Part shown: one piece after another, positions 16,261 through 23,512 of the stretch | Position numbering within the stretch: the first letter of the stretch is position 1 | Layout: each line of letters starts with the position of its first letter | From: Bacteroidaceae bacterium | GTDB lineage: Bacteria; Bacteroidota; Bacteroidia; Bacteroidales; Bacteroidaceae | NCBI GenBank assembly: GCA_017536695.1 | Contig: JAFXGX010000005.1 | Location: 1-43,012, forward strand | Length of the DNA stretch: 43,012 bases | Direction of reading: 5' to 3' | The notes under the pieces: generated by a model | Databases searched by the model: none | Told to the model about the DNA's origin: nothing | Seen by the model: only the letters and a program-made list of their open reading frames with translations | Made by a program: the position numbers and the translations under genes

Positions 16261-17308
16261 AGTCTTCTATTATTTGGTTAAACATTTTCTCTTTTCCTTC
16301 GAGAATCTCCACCTTTATGGGCAGGACATATATATTCTCCTTTGCAATAATCGGCAGCTCATCCCTCTCCTGCAGTCTTGTAGCGTCCTTCTCGGTCGTG
16401 ATTATGGCTTTTCGGGTTCCCTTCATCTCCTTGAAGCGTGCCGCAATTCCCTTCAGCTCATCGGCAGTGAAATTATGATGGTCGCCGAACTGCATCAGTT
16501 CCACCCTTGCACCTCTTCTCTCTATCTCCTCTTTCAGCGGCGTGGGGTTGGCGATGCCTGTCACAAGCAGAATCTCGTTGCACTGCGATATCTCATCAAG
16601 TGCCGCGGCCTCCCTGAACAGCGGGTAATGTTTGCCGTATCTCATCGCCGAGAAGAATACGGGGATATCCTTCATGCCTTTTATGTAATTACGGCACCAT
16701 TCCGCCTGTTCCGGAGTGAGGTTCCTGCACTTTGTCATGATGACAATGTCGGCGCGTGTGATGCCGCTGATGTTCTCGCGCATGCGTCCGAAAGGCAGCA
16801 CGCAATCCTGCCATATCGGCCGGTTGCTGTCAATGAGCAGAATGTTCAGCCCTGCCTTCACGTGGCGGTGCTGATAGGCATCATCGAGCAGTATTACCTC
16901 AATGTCCTTGACGTCTGCAAGCAATCTTTCGATTCCTGTGACGCGTTTCTCACATACAGCAACATCAATGTCGGGGTATTTGTTCTTTATCTGGAACGGC
17001 TCATCACCGAGAGTCGGCATCGATGATGAGTCATCAGCCTTTATGTATCCCTTGCTCCTGCGTCCGTAGCCGCGGCTCAGCACTGCTGTGCGGAACTTTC
17101 TGCCCAACAATTCTATAAGGTATTCGGTGTGTGGGGTCTTACCTGTGCCGCCCACCGTTATGTTGCCGATACAGATTGTAGGCACATGGAACCCTCGGGA
17201 CTCGATGACTCCGTGGTCAAAGAGCCTGTTGCGTATGGCTGTAATCCATTGGTATGGGTTGATGGCATCACATACTCTTGCCGTTATGCCTCTTCTTGCG
17301 TCAATCAT
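16232..17308 (-). CDS. lpxK: Tetraacyldisaccharide 4'-kinase
   Basis: A 358-residue inner-membrane-associated kinase that adds the 4'-phosphate to the lipid A precursor. The P-loop ICIGNITVGGTGKTPH (45-60) and RTAVLSRGYGRRSKGY are diagnostic, followed by ILLDDAYQHRHVKAGLNILL. I choose the ATG at 17308 because a TAATTTTG -7 element at 17343-17336 would put the transcript start downstream of the earlier ATG at 17356. It heads the lpxK-pnp-thiL-imm17-like operon. Confidence 0.93.
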   Translation of the reverse strand: MIDARRGITARVCDAINPYQWITAIRNRLFDHGVIESRGFHVPTICIGNITVGGTGKTPHTEYLIELLGRKFRTAVLSRGYGRRSKGYIKADDSSSMPTLGDEPFQIKNKYPDIDVAVCEKRVTGIERLLADVKDIEVILLDDAYQHRHVKAGLNILLIDSNRPIWQDCVLPFGRMRENISGITRADIVIMTKCRNLTPEQAEWCRNYIKGMKDIPVFFSAMRYGKHYPLFREAAALDEISQCNEILLVTGIANPTPLKEEIERRGARVELMQFGDHHNFTADELKGIAARFKEMKGTRKAIITTEKDATRLQERDELPIIAKENIYVLPIKVEILEGKEKMFNQIIEDYVTENSRNR

Positions 17309-17335
17309 TCTTTTGTTATAGTCATATCCTTTGTG

Positions 17336-17343
17336 CAAAATTA
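17336..17343 (-). promoter_or_regulatory. Promoter -7 element for the lpxK operon
   Basis: Minus-strand TAATTTTG fits TAnnTTTG, about 28 nt before the preferred lpxK ATG. No convincing TTTG is seen at -33. Confidence 0.45.
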
Positions 17344-17491
17344 ACCAATAATTCAATATAAGGTGTTTTACGCGCGCGTTTCTTTTCTATTTATTCATGC
17401 TGCCAAATGTTAAAAAAACTTATTTCTTTCTTTTTTCTCTGTCAGCCCAATCATTTTCTTTAGAAATGTTCATTGATTTGAAAAAAAAAGT

Positions 17492-17499
17492 TACTTTTG
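17492..17499 (+). promoter_or_regulatory. Promoter -7 element upstream of tRNA-Ser/exbB
   Basis: TACTTTTG matches TAnnTTTG and lies 70 nt before the tRNA. A TTTG at 17477-17480 is too close for -33; a weak TGTT lies at the right spacing (17467-17470). The surrounding 17344-17568 is AT-rich and otherwise without a gene. Confidence 0.45.
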
Positions 17500-17568
17500 C
17501 CGTGAAATAGAGTGCAGTTTGCGAAAAAAGTTGTAAATTGCATGCCGATTAGCAGTATGCACGAGCCG

Positions 17569-17656
17569 GGAAAGATGCTCGAGTGGTTGAAGAGGCACGC
17601 CTGGAAAGCGTGTATACGCCAAAAGTGTATCGGGGGTTCGAATCCCCCTCTTTCCG
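17569..17656 (+). tRNA. tRNA-Ser (anticodon GGA)
   Basis: An 88-nt class II tRNA. Acceptor stem GGAAAGA (17569-17575) pairs with TCTTTCC (17649-17655), discriminator G. The anticodon arm is CACGC-CTGGAAA-GCGTG, giving GGA for UCC/UCU serine codons. A long variable arm (TATACGCCAAAAGTGTAT) and a T arm GGGGG-TTCGAAT-CCCCC complete it. CCA is not encoded. exbB begins 50 nt downstream. Confidence 0.97.
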
Positions 17657-17706
17657 CTGATTTTGAATGAATTAACTTTAAAATATTAATCTAAAAATTA
17701 CACAAA

Positions 17707-18555
17707 ATGAAAAAACTTTTTGCAATCGTTGCAGTTTTGGGTTTGTTTGGTACAGCTCAGGTTGCTGCACAAACTGAGGACGTTAACAATGTTCAGCAGA
17801 CAGAGGCAGTTGTTGATTCTGCTGCAGTAGAGGCAAATGAGGCAGTTGCTATCGAGGAACCTGCAGCTGAGGAACCTGCAGCAGAGGCTCCTGCTCAGGT
17901 TGTTGAGGAAGAGGGCATCGCTGGTGTTCACAAGTCACTCAAGACAAAGTTTATTGAAGGTGGTGCCGAGTTCATGGCTCTTGTAGCCATTGCGATGGTT
18001 ATCGGTCTTGCATTCTGTGTTGAGCGTATCATCTATTTGAGCATGGCTCAGGTTAACACAAAGAAGCTTATGGCTGGTATCGCTGATGCATTGTCAAAGA
18101 AGGACGTTGAGGCAGCTAAGGAGCTTTGCCGCAACACAGCAGGTCCTGTTGCAGCTATCTGCTACCAGGGTCTTCTCCGTATCGATGAGGGTCTTGAGAC
18201 AGTTGAGCGTTCAGTGGTTTCTTACGGAAGCCTCCAGTCTTCAATGCTCGAGAAGAACTGTTCATGGATTACATTGTTCATTGCCATGGCTCCATCACTC
18301 GGATTCTTGGGTACTGTGATCGGTATGGTCATGTCATTCGACGAAATCCAGCAGAAGGGTGATATCTCTCCAACTATCGTTGCCGGTGGTATGAAGGTCG
18401 CTCTTATCACAACTATCTACGGTATTCTTGTAGCTCTTATCCTTCAGGTATTCTACAACTTTATCCTTACCAAGATTGAGGCTCTCGTTTCAGACATGGA
18501 GGATAGCTCAATCACTCTCCTTGATCTTTTGACAAAGTTTAATTTGAAGAAGTAA
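17707..18555 (+). CDS. exbB: ExbB/TolQ/MotA-family proton channel protein
   Basis: A 282-residue inner-membrane protein. A cleavable-looking signal peptide (1-21, AQVAAQ) is followed by an acidic Ala/Pro/Glu stretch (about 24-70), absent from E. coli ExbB, then helices at about 88-110, 187-209 and 229-253. The second and third helices carry FIAMAPSLGFLGTVIGMVMSF and AGGMKVALITTIYGILVALI, typical of the proton channel family. With ExbD it uses proton motive force to drive TonB-dependent outer-membrane transport or a related process. Codons are strongly biased (GCT, GTT, CTT), suggesting high expression. Confidence 0.93.
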   Translation: MKKLFAIVAVLGLFGTAQVAAQTEDVNNVQQTEAVVDSAAVEANEAVAIEEPAAEEPAAEAPAQVVEEEGIAGVHKSLKTKFIEGGAEFMALVAIAMVIGLAFCVERIIYLSMAQVNTKKLMAGIADALSKKDVEAAKELCRNTAGPVAAICYQGLLRIDEGLETVERSVVSYGSLQSSMLEKNCSWITLFIAMAPSLGFLGTVIGMVMSFDEIQQKGDISPTIVAGGMKVALITTIYGILVALILQVFYNFILTKIEALVSDMEDSSITLLDLLTKFNLKK

Positions 18556-18581
18556 TAACAGCTAAATAAATTTATATAGTT

Positions 18582-19118
18582 ATGAAAGCTGATTTGTATA
18601 TTAAGTTGTCCAAATATGTATTGCTGGCGCTGCTTGCTGTAACGTTGGTTATACTTGGCCTCTTCTTCTTCGTTGGTTTCGACAACGAGGTCGTATTGCC
18701 AGGCCAGGAGAAACCGCTTACCGACCCGCAGTTCTTGCCTGCACTCATGTGGTGGATATATATATTGGTGATTGTTCCTATCGTTCTGATTCTTGTTTAT
18801 CAGACAGCAGGTTTGGTAAAGAAGTTTATGGATAACCCCAAGGAAGCTGCAAAGGGTCTTGTAGGTCCTTTCCTGGCTATCGCTCTTGTAGTTGTAGCTT
18901 ACGTTATTGCAGCGTCTGCCGATTCAAACTCTCTTGAGGCAATCCAGAACGGTACAGTAGCTCCTATCCTTATCAATAATGTCGTTTGCGAGGATACAGG
19001 TTCAATGGTTCTGACAGATGCTCTGCTCTATGTACAGTATGTGTTGGTTCTCATCTGTGTTGTTGTAACAATCGTCAGCCTTACAGGCTTGTTTAAGTAC
19101 GTTAACAAAGTTAAGTAA
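18582..19118 (+). CDS. Unassigned four-helix membrane protein in the exb cluster
   Basis: A 178-residue protein I cannot assign to a named family. Hydrophobic segments at about 12-32, 54-76, 93-112 and 145-170 suggest four transmembrane helices. A polar loop (33-52) with PGQEKPLTDPQ and another (113-143) with one cysteine (C136) may face the periplasm. It sits 26 nt after exbB and 5 nt before exbD, so it is almost surely translated with them and may be an extra subunit of the motor. No acidic residue is evident within the helices that would mark a proton path. Confidence 0.8.
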   Translation: MKADLYIKLSKYVLLALLAVTLVILGLFFFVGFDNEVVLPGQEKPLTDPQFLPALMWWIYILVIVPIVLILVYQTAGLVKKFMDNPKEAAKGLVGPFLAIALVVVAYVIAASADSNSLEAIQNGTVAPILINNVVCEDTGSMVLTDALLYVQYVLVLICVVVTIVSLTGLFKYVNKVK

Positions 19119-19123
19119 CAGTC

Positions 19124-19828
19124 ATGGCAAAAGGTAATAGAAAAGTACCCGGAATCAACGCAAGTTCAACTGCGGATATTTCATTTATCCTGTTGATCTT
19201 CTTCCTTGTCGTGACTTCTATGAGCCATCAGACAGGTCTGAATTCGCGTCTTCCGGAAAAAACAGAGGATAATACCCCTCCGCCAAAGATTCTGCAGAGA
19301 AACGTTCTTGCTGTTAATGTGAACATGCACAGTAAGGTTCTCGTTAAGCCAGGAGATATGGAGGTCGGTGAGTTTGAGAGCAGATATGGCGTTAAGGTAA
19401 CTGATGTGCCTTTTGAAAAACTGCGTTGGATTGCCAAGGATTTCATCCGTAACCAGATAACCGACCCGCTCGGCAATGTGGTTGTTAATGAGCTTGAGGC
19501 GTATCCGGTAATGATTGACACATTCGTGATTTGGAAGGACAAGGATGGTAATCAACATGCTCTCCCCGATGGTCAGCCACGCAGAATCTCAAAGAACCAC
19601 GTCATTACTTTGACCACAGACCGTGCTTCAGAGTATAGTGTATACTTCAAGGTTGCCAACGAGCTGTATGGTGCTTACAACGAGTTGCGTAACGAACTCG
19701 CAGAAGAGGCATATGGCAGACCTTATGCTGAACTCGACGGTAACCAGCAGGAGGTTTGTCAGCAGTACTACAAGATGAAGATCTATGAGGCTAAACCGCA
19801 AGAGTATACTGTAAACGTTCAACAATGA
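19124..19828 (+). CDS. exbD: ExbD-family biopolymer transport protein, long form
   Basis: A 234-residue single-helix protein. N-terminal cytoplasmic residues lead into a membrane helix (about 17-37, STADISFILLIFFLVVTS) with D18 at the position of the essential E. coli ExbD Asp25. The periplasmic part is about 195 residues, well above the roughly 100 of E. coli ExbD, with a polar middle and a C-terminal region rich in Tyr, Glu and Gln (about 165-234). Gene order exbB-4TM-exbD-exbD implies that two ExbD types serve one ExbB. Confidence 0.9.
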   Translation: MAKGNRKVPGINASSTADISFILLIFFLVVTSMSHQTGLNSRLPEKTEDNTPPPKILQRNVLAVNVNMHSKVLVKPGDMEVGEFESRYGVKVTDVPFEKLRWIAKDFIRNQITDPLGNVVVNELEAYPVMIDTFVIWKDKDGNQHALPDGQPRRISKNHVITLTTDRASEYSVYFKVANELYGAYNELRNELAEEAYGRPYAELDGNQQEVCQQYYKMKIYEAKPQEYTVNVQQ

Positions 19829-19835
19829 TTAAGCT

Positions 19836-20345
19836 ATGAGTAAATTTAACAATAAAGGAAAGGCAGAGATGCCTGAGTTGAATACATCGTCACTCCCTGA
19901 CTTGATCTTCTCAATCCTTTTCTTCTTCATGATTGTAACATCAATGCGCGAAGAGGAGTTGAAGGTTGAGTTCAAGGCCCCGTCAGGTACAGAGCTCTCA
20001 AAGATTGAACGTAAGACATCTGCGATAAATCTTTATATCGGAACTCCTAACCAGAGTTATGCAAAGCAGCTCGGTTCCGGTACCCGTGTACAGATCAATG
20101 ACAAGTTCATTGAGGTGTACGAGGTGGGTAAGCATGTTGCTGAGGAACACAATACCATGAAGGGTGAAGATAAGGCCAACATGCGTGTTGTACTCAAGGT
20201 CGATGCCGGTGATGGTGCCGAGGGCCGTAAGCGTCCAAGTACCCAGATGGGTGTCGTGAGCGACGTGAAGGAGGAGCTTCGCGAGATTGGTGCCTTGTCA
20301 ATCATGTACTCTGCTGAGTATGATGTCAAGAGAAATGAACAGTAA
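19836..20345 (+). CDS. exbD: ExbD-family biopolymer transport protein, second copy
   Basis: A 169-residue ExbD paralogue. The helix (about 21-41, LPDLIFSILFFFMIVTS) keeps the conserved aspartate as D22. The periplasmic domain shows the ExbD ending with MRVVLKVDAG followed by VVSDVKEELREIGALSI. It begins 7 nt after the first exbD and ends 18 nt before a strong terminator, closing the cluster. No tonB is adjacent; a TonB-domain gene occurs elsewhere in the window at 35515-36096. Confidence 0.9.
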   Translation: MSKFNNKGKAEMPELNTSSLPDLIFSILFFFMIVTSMREEELKVEFKAPSGTELSKIERKTSAINLYIGTPNQSYAKQLGSGTRVQINDKFIEVYEVGKHVAEEHNTMKGEDKANMRVVLKVDAGDGAEGRKRPSTQMGVVSDVKEELREIGALSIMYSAEYDVKRNEQ

Positions 20346-20363
20346 TTGAAATCTGATACTGAA

Positions 20364-20392
20364 AAAGCCGCAGCAACGCTGCGGCTTTTTTT
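20364..20392 (+). terminator. Rho-independent terminator of the exb cluster
   Basis: AAAGCCGCAGC (20364-20374) pairs perfectly with GCTGCGGCTTT (20378-20388) around an AAC loop, followed by a T-run. Confidence 0.92.
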
Positions 20393-20410
20393 GTGTATGA
20401 GTAGATAGTG

Positions 20411-20432
20411 ATTATAAAACCGCTTGTGCGGT
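20411..20432 (-). terminator. Possible terminator downstream of folA
   Basis: On the minus strand ACCGC-ACAA-GCGGT is followed by TTTATAAT. The stem is only 5 bp and lies about 85 nt past the folA stop. Confidence 0.45.
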
Positions 20433-20516
20433 AACGCTTAAGTTTGTTTACAGAATTGTTTTCTGGTGTTGAATGGCTATGCCTTACGGGCTGTTCTGCG
20501 TGGAGCCTTCCGGTAG

Positions 20517-21014
20517 TCAGTTCTTTCTTCTTGCATAGGTCACGAAACTGTATTCGTACTCATGTTTCTCGTCCTTGCCGAATTTTTCCTCTTCAATTAT
20601 TTCCCAATCGCGTCTGCTGAATTCCGGGAAAAATGCATCTGCCTTTTCGGGCGTGTCTTTTACTTCGGTCAGGCAAAGGATGTCTGCCATGGGCATAGCA
20701 GCGCGATAGAGAGTTTCGCCGCCGATGATGTATACAACTTCCTCGTTGTTGCAGTTTGCGAGAGCCTCCTCGAGCGAATGGAATGTCTCTGCTCCGGGGA
20801 ATTCGTTATGCTTGCGTGAGAGTACGATGTTTCTGCGGTTGGGAAGCGCTCCCTTGGGGAGTGAGCGGAATGTGTTGCTGCCCATGATTATCGTGTGTCC
20901 GGTAGTCAGTCCTTTGAAACGCTTCAGGTCATTGGGAAGCCAGTATATGAGCTTGTTCTCGAAGCCTATGGCGTTGTTCTCTGCAATTGCTGCTATGAGT
21001 GCGATTTTCTGCAT
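20517..21014 (-). CDS. folA: Dihydrofolate reductase
   Basis: A 165-residue enzyme reducing dihydrofolate with NADPH, paired metabolically with the neighbouring ThyA. The N-terminus IALIAAIAENNAIGFENKL, the active-site segment YWLPNDLKRFK with catalytic D29, the cofactor loop IIMGSNTFRSLP and VVYIIGGETLYR identify it. Two positions are unusual against E. coli DHFR: the W22 site is Y24 with W at the next residue, and the R44 site, which contacts the NADPH 2'-phosphate, is S46. It is 116 nt downstream of thyA. Confidence 0.94.
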   Translation of the reverse strand: MQKIALIAAIAENNAIGFENKLIYWLPNDLKRFKGLTTGHTIIMGSNTFRSLPKGALPNRRNIVLSRKHNEFPGAETFHSLEEALANCNNEEVVYIIGGETLYRAAMPMADILCLTEVKDTPEKADAFFPEFSRRDWEIIEEEKFGKDEKHEYEYSFVTYARRKN

Positions 21015-21130
21015 GATGTAAACTGAAAGGTAAAAGGTAAAAACGGAAAGCTGAAAGGTGCAGAGCGGCTCTTTGGATGTCTGTGGGTCTTTCAGGCCTT
21101 TTATGTATGTTGTGGTGGGGCGTGACTTGC
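21015..21130. repeat. Spacer with degenerate GAAAGGT-type repeats
   Basis: Between thyA and folA, 21021-21060 repeats CTGAAAGG/TAAAAGG/TAAAAACGG/CTGAAAGG. It resembles runs at 34642-34680 and 12814-12845. No promoter was recognised. Confidence 0.4.
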
Positions 21131-21925
21131 TTATACTGCTACCACCCCCTTGATGTGTGGGTGTGCATCGTAGTCTTCAAGCGAGAAGTCCTCGAACTTG
21201 AACGAGAAGATGTCCTTTACATCGGGGTTTAGAACCATACGTGGCAACTTCTTCGGCTCGCGTGTGAGTTGCAGTCTTGCCTGCTCGATATGGTTCAGGT
21301 AGAGGTGTGCATCACCCAACGTGTGTATGAACTCACCTGCCTTGAGGCCTGTTATCTGTGCCATCATCTGCAGTAGCAGTGCATACGACGCAATGTTGAA
21401 CGGAACACCAAGGAAACAGTCTGCACTGCGTTGGTACAGCTGAAGGCTGAGCTTGCCGTCAGCAACATAGAACTGGAACATGGCGTGGCATGGCGGCAGG
21501 TTCATGTTCTTTATGTCGGCCACATTCCATGCGTTCACGATGATTCTGCGCGAGTCGGGGTTGTTCTTTATGGTTTCGACAACCTCCTTTATCTGGTCGA
21601 TATGTTCGCCGTCATACCCTGGCCATGAGCGCCATTGGTAACCGTAGATGTGTCCAAGGTCGCCGTTCTCATCCGCCCATTCATTCCAGATACGCACTCC
21701 GTTTTCCTGAAGGTATTTCACGTTGGTGTCACCGTTGAGAAACCACAGCAGTTCGTGGATTATTGACTTGAGGTGCAGTTTCTTGGTGGTAAGGCAGGGA
21801 AAGCCCTCTTCGAGGTTGAAACGCATCTGGTGACCGAATACGCTTATGGTGCCGGTGCCGGTCCTGTCATCTTTCTTTGTTCCTTCGGTCAGGATTCTGT
21901 CAAGTAGGTCAAGGTATTGTTTCAT
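21131..21925 (-). CDS. thyA: Thymidylate synthase
   Basis: A 264-residue enzyme methylating dUMP to dTMP with methylenetetrahydrofolate, yielding the dihydrofolate used by FolA. The catalytic cysteine is C146 in [12 protein letters not shown], the same number as in E. coli, whose protein is also 264 residues. DRTGTGT (20-26), the phosphate-binding RRIIVNAW and [18 protein letters not shown] are conserved. It has its own promoter element at 21955-21962. Confidence 0.97.
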   Translation of the reverse strand: MKQYLDLLDRILTEGTKKDDRTGTGTISVFGHQMRFNLEEGFPCLTTKKLHLKSIIHELLWFLNGDTNVKYLQENGVRIWNEWADENGDLGHIYGYQWRSWPGYDGEHIDQIKEVVETIKNNPDSRRIIVNAWNVADIKNMNLPPCHAMFQFYVADGKLSLQLYQRSADCFLGVPFNIASYALLLQMMAQITGLKAGEFIHTLGDAHLYLNHIEQARLQLTREPKKLPRMVLNPDVKDIFSFKFEDFSLEDYDAHPHIKGVVAV

Positions 21926-21954
21926 GATTGTCGGTTTTCTTGATGTAATAACTG

Positions 21955-21962
21955 CGAAGATA
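21955..21962 (-). promoter_or_regulatory. Promoter -7 element for thyA
   Basis: Minus-strand TATCTTCG lies about 30 nt before the thyA ATG. TTTC occurs about 18-20 nt upstream. Confidence 0.5.
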
Positions 21963-22087
21963 CAATAATTATGCGAAAGTGAAATCTGAAAATGTGTAAA
22001 TTCTTTCCGCTAAACTCAGCCTGTCTTAAAATTATTTATATTATTTAATTATATAGCATAAATGGCGGCGTTAATGCATATTTTTTG

Positions 22088-22095
22088 TATCTTTG
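22088..22095 (+). promoter_or_regulatory. Promoter -7 element for the rsmF-like gene
   Basis: TATCTTTG is an exact TAnnTTTG match, 45 nt before the ATG at 22140. It lies downstream of an in-frame ATG at 22062, ruling that start out if the promoter is real. The region 21963-22087 holds nothing else I recognise. Confidence 0.6.
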
Positions 22096-22139
22096 CGCTT
22101 AGGCATGAAAATGGCCTGAATCCGCTGAAGCTATTACTT

Positions 22140-23495
22140 ATGAATCTGAATGCTGAATTTATAGAAAGGACAGAGACCCTTTTTGGCAAGGCTGTTTATG
22201 ACCGCTTTGCGCAGGCGCTTGATGAGGAGCCTGTTGTCAGCATCCGTCATAATGAATTGAAGCGCTTTTCCGGTATTGATGGCGACAATGTCCCTTGGAC
22301 ATCGTTGGGCTGTTATCTCGCAGAACGTCCGGCATTTACTGCTGACCCATTGTTTCATGCGGGATGCTATTATGTCCAGGAGGCTTCATCAATGTTTCTG
22401 GAACAGGTGGTAAGGCAGTTTGTGGCTTCACCAGTGCGTGCTCTCGATCTGTGTGCGGCACCAGGTGGCAAGTCGACACATCTGCACACGTTGCTGCCCG
22501 AGGGGAGCATGCTCGTGTCGAACGAACCTATGCCGTTGCGTGCGCAGGTGCTTGCCGAGAATGTGATAAAGTGGGGGCGTGCATCAGCGCTGGTCACAAA
22601 GAACGAACCTGCCGACTTTGCATCGTTCAGGAATTTCTTTGACTTTGTGCTTGTCGATGCGCCATGCTCGGGCGAGGGTATGTTCCGTAAGGACTCCTTT
22701 GCAGTGGAGCAGTGGAGCGTCCCGAATGTGAGGCAGTGTGCGGCCAGACAGCGTGAGATTGTCGCAGATATCTGGGAATCATTACGCCCTGGCGGCCTTA
22801 TGGTATACAGTACATGTACATTCAACCGCGAGGAGAATGAGGATTGTGTGGAGTGGATAGCGGGGAATCTTGGCGCAGAGGTTTTGAAAGTTGATGTTGC
22901 TGACGAGTGGGGCATAACAGGCTCGCTCACTACAAAAGGACTGCCCGTTTATCGCTTTATCCCTGGCTTTACCAGGGGCGAGGGACTTTTTATGGCCCTG
23001 TTGCGAAAGGATGGCGATGCTTCTTTAGCGCAGCCCCGCATGCCGCGTCTGAAGGTGGCCGACAAAATAGTGAAAGAGGAGGTCGGCCGGTGGCTCAGGG
23101 AACCTGGAATGTTCGACTTTGTTATGAGCGGTGAAACGGTAGTGGCTATGCCGAAGGAACATACGGCGGCAATGATGGCGCTCTGTCAGAAACTGAGAGT
23201 ACTGCATTGTGCTCTGCCTCTTGCCGAGGCCAAGAACAACAAGCTCTTGCCTCAGCATCCGTTGGCGATGAGTGTGGAACTTGAACCATCAGCTTTCAGA
23301 AGAGTCGAGGTGGAGAGGGATAAGGCGCTTGCCTATCTGCACCGCGAAGCGCTGCTCTTTGCCGATGAGCCGGTAGGACATCTGCTTATCACGTACAAAG
23401 GGGTGCCTCTCGGGTTTGTGAAGAACATAGGCAACAGGGCGAACAACCTTTACCCTGCTGAGTGGAGAATACGAAAGAATCCGTTGGAATTATAA
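22140..23495 (+). CDS. rsmF: NOL1/NOP2/Sun-type rRNA (cytosine-C5) methyltransferase, RsmF-like
   Basis: A 451-residue RNA m5C methyltransferase. The SAM site LDLCAAPGGKSTHL (102-115) and the two active cysteines, C176 in VDAPCSGEGMFRK and C226 in YSTCTFNREENEDC, are present. The C-terminal domain ends GFVKNIGNRANNLYPAEWRIR, a PUA-like tail as in RsmF. The exact rRNA target cannot be read from sequence. The start at 22140 follows the promoter element. Confidence 0.9.
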   Translation: MNLNAEFIERTETLFGKAVYDRFAQALDEEPVVSIRHNELKRFSGIDGDNVPWTSLGCYLAERPAFTADPLFHAGCYYVQEASSMFLEQVVRQFVASPVRALDLCAAPGGKSTHLHTLLPEGSMLVSNEPMPLRAQVLAENVIKWGRASALVTKNEPADFASFRNFFDFVLVDAPCSGEGMFRKDSFAVEQWSVPNVRQCAARQREIVADIWESLRPGGLMVYSTCTFNREENEDCVEWIAGNLGAEVLKVDVADEWGITGSLTTKGLPVYRFIPGFTRGEGLFMALLRKDGDASLAQPRMPRLKVADKIVKEEVGRWLREPGMFDFVMSGETVVAMPKEHTAAMMALCQKLRVLHCALPLAEAKNNKLLPQHPLAMSVELEPSAFRRVEVERDKALAYLHREALLFADEPVGHLLITYKGVPLGFVKNIGNRANNLYPAEWRIRKNPLEL

Positions 23496-23512
23496 AACAA
23501 AATAATATAGAA

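Noticed and set aside
16274-17026. 250-codon open frame on the plus strand
   Set aside because: Antisense shadow of lpxK with no family resemblance.
17569-17656. tRNA-Ser as an integration (att) site
   Set aside because: No integrase, no repeated tRNA 3' end, and downstream genes are core.
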